DNA of 34,908 nucleotides from the NCBI GenBank assembly GCA_018883425.1, contig VFQY01000014.1:1-34908 (forward strand), in the 5' to 3' direction. The notes under the pieces were generated by a model that had not been told where the DNA came from, made no database searches, and saw nothing but the letters and a program-made list of their open reading frames with translations. The stretch comes from Candidatus Omnitrophota bacterium. Its GTDB lineage: Bacteria; Omnitrophota; Omnitrophia; Omnitrophales; Aquincolibacteriaceae. Every line of letters begins with the position of its first letter. Position 1 is the first letter of the stretch. The translations under genes and the position numbers were made by a program. This document shows, one piece after another, positions 6,778-14,232 of the stretch.

Positions 6778-8700
6778 ATGACCCCTCAGCTCAATTCAAA
6801 AATTCCTTCGGGTCCTCTGGAAGAAAAATGGGACCGTCACCGCTTCGAAATGAAGCTGGTCAACCCCTCCAATAAGCGCAAATACAAAGTGATTGTGGTC
6901 GGGACGGGTCTTGCCGGATCCTCAGCCTCGGCGACGCTGGCCGAACTCGGCTACCAAGTTGAAACCTTCTGCTTCCAGGATAGTCCGCGCCGCGCTCACA
7001 GTATTGCCGCTCAGGGCGGAATCAACGCCGCTAAAAACTACATGAATGACGGCGACAGTGTGAAAAGACTTTTTTACGACACGATCAAGGGGGGCGACTT
7101 CAGAGCCCGCGAGGCCAATGTTTACCGTCTCGCCCAGGTCAGCGGGAACATTATCGACCAGTGCGTCGCCCAAGGCGTTCCTTTCGCGCGCGAATACAGC
7201 GGCTACCTCTCGAACCGATCGTTTGGGGGCGCGCAGGTGTCGAGGACCTTTTATGCCCGGGGTCAGACAGGACAGCAGCTTCTTTTGGGAGCTTATCAGG
7301 CCCTCGAACGCCAGATCGCTCTCGGCACGGTGCGCATGCATCCGCGGACCGAAATGCAGGACCTGGTTGTCGTGAACGGCGAGGCCAAGGGCATCATCTC
7401 AAGGTGCCTTGTGACGGGAAAAATGACGCGCCATTGTGCCGACGCCGTGGTTCTTGCTACCGGCGGTTACGGGAATGTTTTCTACCTCTCGACCAACGCC
7501 AAGGGTTCGAACGTTACGGCCATTTACCGCGCCCACAAGAAGGGCGCGCTGATGGCCAATCCCTGCTTTACGCAGATTCATCCCACCTGCATCCCCGTCA
7601 GCGGCGATTATCAGTCCAAGCTGACCTTGATGTCAGAGTCGCTCAGGAATGACGGAAGAATCTGGGTTCCGAAGAAGAAGGGTGAAACCCGGGCTCCGGA
7701 TCAGATCCCTGAGGAGGAGCGTGATTACTTTTTGGAGCGGAAGTATCCGAGCTTCGGCAATTTGGCCCCGCGCGATATCTCATCGCGTGCCGCCAAGGAA
7801 GTTTGCGACGAAGGCCGCGGCGTCGGTCCTGGGGGGCAGGGGGTCTATCTCGACTTTGCCGATGCGATTGAACGTTTAGGGGAAAACAAGATCCGTGAGC
7901 GTTACGGCAACCTCTTTCACATGTATGGAAAAATCACGGGAGAAAATCCTTACAAGGTCCCGATGAGAATCTATCCGGCGATCCATTACACCATGGGCGG
8001 ACTCTGGGTGGATTACAATCTTATGAGCAATGTCCCGGGCCTTTTTGTGATCGGTGAAGCGAACTTTTCAGATCACGGAGCCAACCGTCTCGGAGCCAGC
8101 GCGCTCATGCAGGGACTCGCGGACGGCTATTTTGTTCTGCCCTACACGATCGCCGATTACCTTGCCCGGATAACTAAGCCCGGCTCGGTCAAAACGGATC
8201 ATGCAGAATTTGAAAGGGCTGAAACGGAATCGATGTCGCGCATCAAAAAACTTCTCGCGATCAAGGGTAAGAAAACTCCGGACGAAATTCACCGTCAGCT
8301 CGGCAAACTTCTGTGGGATAAATGCGGGATGGCGCGCGATGAGGCAGGCTTGAAGCAAGCCCTCAAGAAAATACCGGAAATTCGCGAAGAGTTCTGGAGC
8401 AGCGTCAACGTCCTTGGGTCGGGCGAAGAAATCAACCAGTCTCTCGAAAAAGCCGGCCGCGTTGCTGATTTCATCGATTTCGGAGAGCTGATGTGCTACG
8501 ACGCCTTGAACCGCAATGAATCCTGCGGCGGTCACTTCCGGACGGAACATCAGACCGAGGAGGGAGAGGCCCTGCGTAATGACGCCGATTACTGTTATGT
8601 CGCGGCATGGGAATATAGCGGTGAGGGCAAGGCGCCGATCCTTCATAAAGAACCGCTTGCTTATGAGAACGTGAAGCTTGCCCAAAGGAGTTATAAGTAA
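6778..8700 (+). CDS. sdhA: Succinate dehydrogenase / fumarate reductase flavoprotein subunit (SdhA)
   Basis: This 640-aa catalytic subunit oxidises succinate to fumarate. The dinucleotide-binding motif GTGLAG is at residues 42-47. The histidine that normally carries covalent FAD is H74 in [11 protein letters not shown]. Substrate-site blocks are visible: [20 protein letters not shown], and [18 protein letters not shown] near the FAD-binding end. The C-terminal helical and capping regions are complete and the length fits the cytochrome-b558-associated class. It starts 10 nt after sdhC with little ribosome-binding signal, so coupling is likely. The stop TAA overlaps the sdhB ATG by one base. 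The direction of catalysis (succinate dehydrogenase or fumarate reductase) cannot be settled from sequence alone. Confidence 0.96.
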   Translation: MTPQLNSKIPSGPLEEKWDRHRFEMKLVNPSNKRKYKVIVVGTGLAGSSASATLAELGYQVETFCFQDSPRRAHSIAAQGGINAAKNYMNDGDSVKRLFYDTIKGGDFRAREANVYRLAQVSGNIIDQCVAQGVPFAREYSGYLSNRSFGGAQVSRTFYARGQTGQQLLLGAYQALERQIALGTVRMHPRTEMQDLVVVNGEAKGIISRCLVTGKMTRHCADAVVLATGGYGNVFYLSTNAKGSNVTAIYRAHKKGALMANPCFTQIHPTCIPVSGDYQSKLTLMSESLRNDGRIWVPKKKGETRAPDQIPEEERDYFLERKYPSFGNLAPRDISSRAAKEVCDEGRGVGPGGQGVYLDFADAIERLGENKIRERYGNLFHMYGKITGENPYKVPMRIYPAIHYTMGGLWVDYNLMSNVPGLFVIGEANFSDHGANRLGASALMQGLADGYFVLPYTIADYLARITKPGSVKTDHAEFERAETESMSRIKKLLAIKGKKTPDEIHRQLGKLLWDKCGMARDEAGLKQALKKIPEIREEFWSSVNVLGSGEEINQSLEKAGRVADFIDFGELMCYDALNRNESCGGHFRTEHQTEEGEALRNDADYCYVAAWEYSGEGKAPILHKEPLAYENVKLAQRSYK

Positions 8701-9443
8701 TGAATCTGACTCTGCGTGTTTGGCGTCAAAAGAACGCTGAAGATCAAGGGAAGATGGCAACCTACAGCCTTGAAGGAATCAGCGAGCACATGTCGTTTCT
8801 CGAAATGCTCGATGTTCTCAACGAAAAACTGACGGCCGAGGGCGAGGATCCCGTGGCCTTTGATCATGATTGCCGCGAAGGGATCTGCGGTTCCTGCTCT
8901 CTGGTTATCAATGGGCGTCCTCATGGACCGGATCATGGGACGACGGCTTGCCAGCTGCACATGCGGCGGTTCAAGAACGGTGATGAAATTGTGATCGAGC
9001 CCTGGCGGGCCCGCGCTTTTCCCGTGCTCAAAGACCTGATGGTCAACCGCAGTGCCTTCGACCGGGTCATTCAAGCCGGCGGTTTTACCTCCGTCTCGAC
9101 CGGAAGCGCTCCGGATGCCAACGCGATTCCCATTCCCAAGCCCCATGCGGACTCCGCGATGGATGCGGCGGCCTGCATCGGCTGCGGCGCTTGTGTCGCC
9201 GCCTGCCCGAATGCCTCAGCGATGCTGTTTGTGGCGGCTAAAGTTTCTCATCTCGGGCTTCTTCCTCAGGGGCAAGTTGAAGCTTCTGCCCGAGTCCGCG
9301 GTATGATACGAACCATGGACCAGGAAGGCTTCGGAAACTGCACGAACCATTATGAGTGCCAGGCGGCATGTCCCAAAGAGATCAGCGTCGATTTCATCGC
9401 TCTGATGAACCGCCGCTACCTCAAAGAGGCCGTCAAGCCATGA
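8700..9443 (+). CDS. sdhB: Succinate dehydrogenase iron-sulfur subunit (SdhB)
   Basis: This 247-aa electron-transfer subunit links SdhA flavin to SdhC heme/quinone. The [2Fe-2S] ligands are C58, C63, C66 and C84. The C-terminal ferredoxin-like domain has C159, C162, C165 and C169-P, then C214, C220 and C224-P. By family convention C159, C162, C165 and C224 hold [4Fe-4S], while C169, C214 and C220 hold [3Fe-4S]. All expected cysteines are present. AAAGGAG lies about 9 nt upstream of the ATG inside the end of sdhA, and TAATG overlaps the two genes by one base. The stop overlaps the start of thrH as ATGA. Confidence 0.96.
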   Translation: MNLTLRVWRQKNAEDQGKMATYSLEGISEHMSFLEMLDVLNEKLTAEGEDPVAFDHDCREGICGSCSLVINGRPHGPDHGTTACQLHMRRFKNGDEIVIEPWRARAFPVLKDLMVNRSAFDRVIQAGGFTSVSTGSAPDANAIPIPKPHADSAMDAAACIGCGACVAACPNASAMLFVAAKVSHLGLLPQGQVEASARVRGMIRTMDQEGFGNCTNHYECQAACPKEISVDFIALMNRRYLKEAVKP

Positions 9444-10033
9444 AGATTTGCTGTCTCGATCTGGAAGGCGTCCTTGTTCCGGAAATATGGATCAAGGTTG
9501 CGGAAAAAACGCGCATTCGCGAGCTGCGTCTGACCACGCGCGAGATCCGGGATTATGACAAGCTTATGAAATACCGGATTGACCTTTTGCGCGAAAAAAA
9601 AATTCGCCTGAAAGATATTCAGAAAGTGATCTCGACCCTCCGCCCCCTATCCGGAGCGAAGACCTTTCTTGAGCGTCTCCGCGCTCAGCGTGAAGTCATC
9701 ATCCTTTCGGACACGTTTTACGAATTCGCCGGACCCTTGATGAAGCAATTAGGCTGGCCGACGCTTTTTTGCAATACCCTGGAAACTGACGGCAAAGGTT
9801 TCATTTCGGGCTATCATCTTCGGATCCGTAACGGCAAGGAGCATGCGGTGCGCGCGCTCAAGAAGCTCAACTTCCGGGTGAAAGCGGCGGGTGACTCCTA
9901 TAATGATTTAACCATGATTCACGCTGCCGACGAGGGCATTCTTTTCAACCCGCCCGATTCGATCGTCAAAGAATACCCGAAGCTTCCGGTGGTCCGGACG
10001 CATTCGGAGCTTCTCAAAAAACTGCTGGCCTGA
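9440..10033 (+). CDS. thrH: ThrH-type phosphoserine phosphatase / homoserine phosphotransferase
   Basis: This 197-aa HAD-superfamily enzyme closely resembles Pseudomonas ThrH, which dephosphorylates phosphoserine and can transfer the phosphate to homoserine. HAD motif I is [11 protein letters not shown] with D7 as nucleophile and E9 in place of the usual second aspartate, as in ThrH. Motif II is [11 protein letters not shown] and motif IV is [11 protein letters not shown]. The GILF segment near the C-terminus also matches. The chosen ATG at 9440 gives the family N-terminus; an in-frame ATG at 9356 would add 28 residues reading through sdhB and is rejected. The start overlaps the sdhB stop as ATGA, so translation is probably coupled to the sdh operon. 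That position is unusual for a serine/threonine metabolism gene. Confidence 0.93.
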   Translation: MKICCLDLEGVLVPEIWIKVAEKTRIRELRLTTREIRDYDKLMKYRIDLLREKKIRLKDIQKVISTLRPLSGAKTFLERLRAQREVIILSDTFYEFAGPLMKQLGWPTLFCNTLETDGKGFISGYHLRIRNGKEHAVRALKKLNFRVKAAGDSYNDLTMIHAADEGILFNPPDSIVKEYPKLPVVRTHSELLKKLLA

Positions 10034-10060
10034 GGCCGGCGAGGAAAGGAGGAAATCGAC

Positions 10061-10225
10061 ATGGCAAAAAAAGAAGGAGCACGCGTCAACGTTCAGCTTC
10101 GCAGCACGGAGAGCAGCTTTTCCTACTACGTCTCCAAGAACAAGCGCAATAACGCGGAACGTCTTGAACTGCGCAAATATGATCCTACGCTTCGTAAGCA
10201 CGTGATCTTCAAGGAAAAGAAATAA
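10061..10225 (+). CDS. rpmG: 50S ribosomal protein L33
   Basis: This 54-aa basic protein of the large ribosomal subunit is easily missed because of its size. It begins MAKKEGARVNVQLRS and contains the family-typical KNKRNNAERLELRKYDP block followed by RKHVIFKEKK. It has no cysteines, so it is the zinc-independent (C-minus) L33 type. A perfect AAAGGAGG Shine-Dalgarno (10045-10052) sits 8 nt before the ATG, the best in the region and suited to a ribosomal protein. It lies 27 nt after thrH and 16 nt before the Trm112-like gene, so it is in the same transcription unit. Confidence 0.93.
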   Translation: MAKKEGARVNVQLRSTESSFSYYVSKNKRNNAERLELRKYDPTLRKHVIFKEKK

Positions 10226-10241
10226 CTCAGAAAGCCTTTCG

Positions 10242-10499
10242 ATGATCGATCCCGAATTTCTGAAAATTCTGGCTTGTCCCGAGACCCGTCAGCGTCTTCA
10301 GGAGGCTGATGAGCGGACGCTTGAACGCCTGAATGCGGCGATCGAATCCGGGTCCTTGATGAACCGGGGTAATCAGAAAGTTTCTTGCCGCCTTGAAGCG
10401 GGGCTCGTCCGCAGCGACGGCCTGATTCTTTACCCGGTTCGGGAGGAAATTCCTGTGCTGCTTTTCGAGGAATCGATCGCTCTTGCCGCCCTGAGCTGA
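10242..10499 (+). CDS. Trm112-like small protein (YcaR/UPF0434 family)
   Basis: This 85-aa protein has the layout of bacterial Trm112-like proteins: an N-terminal LKILACPETRQRL segment, a middle region, then DGLILYPVREEIPVLL, which matches the usual 'LAYPIRDGIPVML' ending. In most relatives the N-terminus has a CPxC zinc motif. Here only the first cysteine (C12) and an isolated C49 remain, so the zinc site seems lost or altered. Family members are thought to act as partners or stabilisers of methyltransferases, but no methyltransferase is adjacent. An extra stretch of about 25 residues between the two conserved ends makes it longer than typical 60-aa relatives. Confidence 0.75.
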   Translation: MIDPEFLKILACPETRQRLQEADERTLERLNAAIESGSLMNRGNQKVSCRLEAGLVRSDGLILYPVREEIPVLLFEESIALAALS

Positions 10500-10635
10500 G
10501 CGCCCGCGCCGTCCCCGTTGAGGATTCAAAAAAACAGGCAATGACCGATTGACGCAGCCTGATGATTCTGCGAAAATTCGGACGTTCAGCTCCCAGGTCC
10601 TGCAGCAGCGGGCCTTGTGGGCCTTAGTGTGCAAG

Positions 10636-10665
10636 GACGGCCGTGATCCCCAAGGAACGGCCGTC
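10636..10665 (+). promoter_or_regulatory. Strong hairpin in the leader of the DHS-like gene
   Basis: A perfect 9-bp stem (GACGGCCGT, 10636-10644, with ACGGCCGTC, 10657-10665) encloses a 12-nt loop in which TCC and GGA can also pair. It ends 24 nt before the start codon and is not followed by a T run, so it is not a standard terminator. The surrounding 190 nt (10500-10689) holds no gene. A leader structure is possible; its role is unknown. Confidence 0.5.
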
Positions 10666-10689
10666 AGGCTTTCAAAGTGAGGAGAAAAG

Positions 10690-11694
10690 ATGACGAACGA
10701 AACAGGAGTGGCTGTGGCCAAAGACGCGACGATTAAGAATTTTATCAAAACCAATTACCGCCATTTTAATGCGGCCGTGATCGTGGATGCCGCTCAGGCC
10801 TGGGTTGATCATCTGAACGCGGGCAACAAAATGCTTCTGACGATGGGCGGAGCGATGAGCACGGCAGAGCTCGGCATCACCCTCGCCGAGATGATCCGTC
10901 AGGACAAGGTTCATGCGATCTGTACGACCGGAGCCAATCTTGAGGAAGACGTCTTCAACCTCGTCGCGCACAGCGAATACGAGCGCGTCCCTCACTACCG
11001 TAACCTTACCGTAGAGGATGAGGTCGCGCTTCATGACCGGGGTCTTAACCGGGTCACGGACACCTGTATTCCGGAAGATACCGCGATGCGGCGCATCGAG
11101 AGTGAGGTCCTTTATTTTTGGCAGAAAGCCGACAAAGAAGGCAAGCGCTACTTTCCGTACGAGTATATGTATCAGCTTCTCAAAAGCGGCAAGCTCGAAA
11201 AATATTATGAGATCGATCCGAAGAATTCTTGGATCCTCGCCGCCTGCGAAAAAAATCTTCCGATTTTCACCCCGGGCTGGGAAGACTCAACGCTCGGAAA
11301 CATGTTTGTCGGGCAGGTAAGAAAGAAGAATGTGTCCACGCTCAACGTTGTCCGTTCCGGTCTGGAAATGATGGACACGTTAATCGATTGGTACCTTGCC
11401 AACACAGCCGGTGCGGGAAATGTCGGATTCTTTCAGATCGCCGGGGGAATCGCGGGCGATTTTCCGATCTGCGTCGTACCTCTCATCAATCAGGATCTCA
11501 AGGGCGATTGCAAGCGGTGGGGTTATTTCTGCCAGATTTCCGACAGCACGACGTCTTACGGCTCTTACAGCGGGGCGGTGCCGAATGAGAAGATTACCTG
11601 GGGAAAACTCGAAGGCGATACGCCTCGTTTCATCATCGAATCAGATGCAACGATCGTGGCGCCGCTGGTGTTTGCCTACGTTCTTGAGATGTAA
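10690..11694 (+). CDS. Deoxyhypusine-synthase-like protein
   Basis: This 334-aa protein belongs to the deoxyhypusine synthase family, which transfers an aminobutyl group from spermidine. In eukaryotes and archaea the target is eIF5A; bacterial relatives are less understood and some work as homospermidine-forming enzymes. Family blocks visible are LLTMGGAMSTAELG near residue 50, AICTTGANLEEDVFN near 78, PIFTPGWEDSTLGNMF, AGGIAGDFPIC and ISDSTTSYGSYSGA. The catalytic lysine equivalent to human K329 (in SWGK) is K306 in ITWGKL, followed by SDATIVAPL. The NAD-binding and active-site regions therefore look intact. The ATG follows GAGGAG at about 6 nt. It ends a co-directional series with sdh and rpmG, but a 190-nt gap with a hairpin suggests its own control. 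Polyamine metabolism is the likely role; the acceptor is unknown. Confidence 0.88.
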   Translation: MTNETGVAVAKDATIKNFIKTNYRHFNAAVIVDAAQAWVDHLNAGNKMLLTMGGAMSTAELGITLAEMIRQDKVHAICTTGANLEEDVFNLVAHSEYERVPHYRNLTVEDEVALHDRGLNRVTDTCIPEDTAMRRIESEVLYFWQKADKEGKRYFPYEYMYQLLKSGKLEKYYEIDPKNSWILAACEKNLPIFTPGWEDSTLGNMFVGQVRKKNVSTLNVVRSGLEMMDTLIDWYLANTAGAGNVGFFQIAGGIAGDFPICVVPLINQDLKGDCKRWGYFCQISDSTTSYGSYSGAVPNEKITWGKLEGDTPRFIIESDATIVAPLVFAYVLEM

Positions 11695-11706
11695 AAATAC
11701 CGAAAG

Positions 11707-11741
11707 AAAAAAAGGCCTCCTTCCCAGGAGGCCTTTTTTTT
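11707..11741. terminator. Bidirectional Rho-independent terminator
   Basis: The stem AAGGCCTCC / GGAGGCCTT has a 6-nt loop (11721-11726), flanked by an A run on the left and eight T on the right. It works equally well on both strands and sits between the convergent DHS-like gene and hemB, just after both stops. Confidence 0.93.
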
Positions 11742-11758
11742 GCCTGAATCTGCCGCTG

Positions 11759-12766
11759 TCAGCGGCGGAGAATTTCCGCGGCCTGAAGCGCGGCGTAGGT
11801 GAGGATGATGCCGGCTCCGGCGCGGCGTATCGATAAGAGCGTTTCCATCAGAGCGTCCTCTTCCCGGACCCAGCCTTTTTGAGCCGCGGCTTTCAGCATG
11901 GCATATTCCCCGCTGACCTGATAGGCGGCAACCGGAACTTTCACGGCAGCACGCACGCGTGCGATCACATCAAGATAAGCCAGCGCGGGCTTCACCATCA
12001 CGATATCGGCGCCTTCCTGAATATCGAGCTGAACTTCACGCAGAGCTTCGCGGCTATTGGCAGGGTCCATCTGATAAGTTTTTTTATCGCCTGTACGGGG
12101 CGCTGAATCTAAGGCGTCGCGGAAAGGTCCGTAAAAAGCCGACGCATATTTGGCGGAGTAAGCCAGAATCCCTGTATCCGTGTGACCAGCGGAATCCAAG
12201 GCGCGCCGCAGAGCCCCCACACGCCCATCCATCATGTCAGAAGGCGCCACAAAATCGGCTCCTGCGCGGGCTTGCGACACGGCCATGGCGGCAAGAATAT
12301 CGAGCGTCTCATCGTTGACGATTTTTCCGCCGCGCACCAGTCCGTCGTGGCCGTCGCTTGAATAAGGATCCATGGCAACGTCGGTGATCACGGTCATTTC
12401 CGGGCAGGCGTCCTTGAGCGCCCGCACGGTTTCCTGAAGAAGCCCTTTGGGATTGAGGGCTTCGCCTGCCCGTTTGTCCTTCATCGAATCCGGCAGAGCA
12501 GGGAATAAAGCTAGGCCCGGAATACCCAGGCGGAAGGCCCGGCGGGCTTCCTGCACGATCCGGTCACGGCTGAAGCGGAAGACACCCGGCATGGAATCTA
12601 CCGGATTCTGGACGTTCTTTCCCGGCACGACAAAAAGCGGAAGAATCAGATTCTCGGGCGAAAGCCGGGTTTCCCGCACAAGAGACCGAATCGAGGACGT
12701 GCGGCGGTTTCGGCGGGGACGCTCGGTGATGACGAGATCTTTTTTCTTTCGAGAGCTGGGCTTCAT
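11759..12766 (-). CDS. hemB: Porphobilinogen synthase (delta-aminolevulinic acid dehydratase)
   Basis: This 335-aa enzyme condenses two 5-aminolevulinate molecules to porphobilinogen, the first common step of heme and other tetrapyrroles. The two Schiff-base lysines are K206 (AYSAKYASAFYGPFRDA) and K259 (MVKPALAYLD). The region that binds catalytic zinc in cysteine-rich enzymes reads DVAMDPYSSDGHDG, with aspartates instead of cysteines, so this is the magnesium/alkali-metal-dependent type known from Pseudomonas. The N-terminus RPRRNRRTSSIRSLVRETRL is typical but is preceded by about 15 basic residues, so the true start could be slightly downstream. Ribosome-binding signal at the annotated ATG is weak. 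The gene is single, convergent with the DHS-like gene and divergent from 12830. Confidence 0.95.
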   Translation of the reverse strand: MKPSSRKKKDLVITERPRRNRRTSSIRSLVRETRLSPENLILPLFVVPGKNVQNPVDSMPGVFRFSRDRIVQEARRAFRLGIPGLALFPALPDSMKDKRAGEALNPKGLLQETVRALKDACPEMTVITDVAMDPYSSDGHDGLVRGGKIVNDETLDILAAMAVSQARAGADFVAPSDMMDGRVGALRRALDSAGHTDTGILAYSAKYASAFYGPFRDALDSAPRTGDKKTYQMDPANSREALREVQLDIQEGADIVMVKPALAYLDVIARVRAAVKVPVAAYQVSGEYAMLKAAAQKGWVREEDALMETLLSIRRAGAGIILTYAALQAAEILRR

Positions 12767-12829
12767 GGAAGGTATTTTAAACGCGACGCAGGATTTTCCT
12801 AGAGGATTTTTTTAGGCGGCGCCTTAACG

Positions 12830-13348
12830 ATGCGGCCTCCGGGCTGGATCGTGAAGGGAGGCGAGCTGACCGTGCGTGATTCGGCGGTTGCCAAGTCGGC
12901 GCTAAAAATTTATCATGAACCGCCGCTCAGAGGAGGATCAGGATCAACGATGGGTGTTTACGGTCAGTTCGAGATCGAAATTACGGATTTCAAAGAAGAT
13001 CCTGCCAGCGACGCAGCCTGCGAAATTTTTTTCGACATCCGGGGACCTGTGAATTTTTACGAAATGGCAGTTGTGCTCTTCGAAGAAGATTTCATGGTCC
13101 GTTATTTTCGGATTCCCTGGTATAAAGATCTGCCCACTGAAGAAAGGCGGATCTGGAAAGAAAAAAGGCCTCTTTTTATCCGGTGGGCTCTGATGAAGGC
13201 GGAAGAAAAGATTAAAAAGCAAATCCAAGATGTGAAAATCAGCGTGCATTTCGAGGGTGACGCGGCCTGGGCCGAGAAAGTCGAACAAGGGCTGCTCCGA
13301 CCCTCGAGTGAAGAGCGCAGTCCCAACTTGTTTATCCTAAAATTGTGA
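12830..13348 (+). CDS. Uncharacterised protein
   Basis: I do not recognise this 172-aa protein. It is soluble, charged, and has no signal peptide or membrane helix. The middle reads like a beta-rich domain (GQFEIEITDF, ACEIFFDIRGPVNFYEMAVVLF) followed by a helix-rich, lysine/glutamate-rich segment at about residues 100-135. The start is uncertain. The ATG at 12830 has no clear ribosome-binding site, while an in-frame ATG at 12950 (M41) follows AGGAGG and a nearer AGGA and would give a 132-aa protein. It lies 7 nt before the short-chain dehydrogenase and is probably co-transcribed with it. Confidence 0.7.
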   Translation: MRPPGWIVKGGELTVRDSAVAKSALKIYHEPPLRGGSGSTMGVYGQFEIEITDFKEDPASDAACEIFFDIRGPVNFYEMAVVLFEEDFMVRYFRIPWYKDLPTEERRIWKEKRPLFIRWALMKAEEKIKKQIQDVKISVHFEGDAAWAEKVEQGLLRPSSEERSPNLFILKL

Positions 13349-13355
13349 GTCTACC

Positions 13356-14162
13356 ATGTCCTTGAAATCCGCTTCTACAGCACTCGTCACAGGAGCATCC
13401 TTCGGTATCGGCCTTGAAATGGCGCGTGAACTGGCGGCGAGAGGGCACAATCTCGTGCTTGCCGCACGCAATATCGAAAAACTAAGGGAAGTGTCCCGCG
13501 AGTTATCCTCCGCCTCAATTCGGGTGGAGATTCTGCAGACGGACCTTTCCCAGTCCGGGGCCGCCCGCGCGCTCTATGATGAACTGAAGCGCCGCGGTAT
13601 CAAAATTGACATCCTGATCAACAATGCAGGATCCGGCATTCATGGTCATTTCACAGACATGGACTGGCAGGCCGTGTCGGCGATGCTGCGCTTAAATATC
13701 GAATCGCTGACGGAGCTCACTCATCTTTTTCTTCGGGATTTTTTGGAGGCACGCGCCGGAAGAATTCTCAACGTTGCTTCGACGGCGGCTTTCCAGCCCG
13801 GTCCGCTGATGGCTTGCTACTATGCCTCAAAAGCGTTTGTCCTGAGTTTTTCGGAGGCGCTTTGTGAGGAACTCCGAGACAGCGCCGTCACGGTGACGGC
13901 GCTTTGTCCCGGCCCGACGCATTCCGAGTTTCAAAAACGCGCGGGTATGGGCCATGTGGAGCTTTTTACTCGGTTCAGTATGAAAACGCGTCAAGTCGCC
14001 CGGGACGGGGTTCAGGCGATGCTCAAGGGCAAACGTCTCGTCGTTTCGGGATGGCTGAATAACCTGCTCGTTTTTCTGATCCGTTTTTCACCGCGGTTCC
14101 TGACGCCTAAATTGGTCTACTCCTTCCAATCCGGCCGGCTGGCGTCCAGCCAAAAAAAATAA
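13356..14162 (+). CDS. Short-chain dehydrogenase/reductase (SDR) family protein
   Basis: This 268-aa classical SDR oxidoreductase uses NAD(P)H. The cofactor motif TGASFGIG is at residues 12-19, with NNAG at 89-92. The catalytic serine is S142 (NVASTAAF), and the YxxxK pair is Y155 and K159 in YYASK. The RN after the second strand (LAARNIEKL) is common in NADP-preferring members. The C-terminal 40 residues are hydrophobic and basic (WLNNLLVFLIRFSPRF), a feature of SDRs that associate with membranes and often act on lipids. The substrate cannot be named. It follows the unknown 12830 gene by 7 nt. Confidence 0.92.
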   Translation: MSLKSASTALVTGASFGIGLEMARELAARGHNLVLAARNIEKLREVSRELSSASIRVEILQTDLSQSGAARALYDELKRRGIKIDILINNAGSGIHGHFTDMDWQAVSAMLRLNIESLTELTHLFLRDFLEARAGRILNVASTAAFQPGPLMACYYASKAFVLSFSEALCEELRDSAVTVTALCPGPTHSEFQKRAGMGHVELFTRFSMKTRQVARDGVQAMLKGKRLVVSGWLNNLLVFLIRFSPRFLTPKLVYSFQSGRLASSQKK

Positions 14163-14232
14163 AAGCCGGCCCTCGTGTTTCTCCAGAAAAAAAGATAAAA
14201 TAGCGGCTCTCTTTGAACCGGAGGTTAACGTT

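Noticed and set aside
9356-9439. Longer ThrH starting at 9356
   Set aside because: The extension is an out-of-frame reading of sdhB; the ATG at 9440 matches the known ThrH N-terminus and overlaps the sdhB stop.
14128-14174. Nested inverted repeats (GGCTGG/CCAGCC and GGCCGGCT/AGCCGGCC) at the SDR 3' end as a terminator
   Set aside because: On the plus strand the short stem is followed by A, not T, and the outer stem by CTCGTG; no terminator signature.
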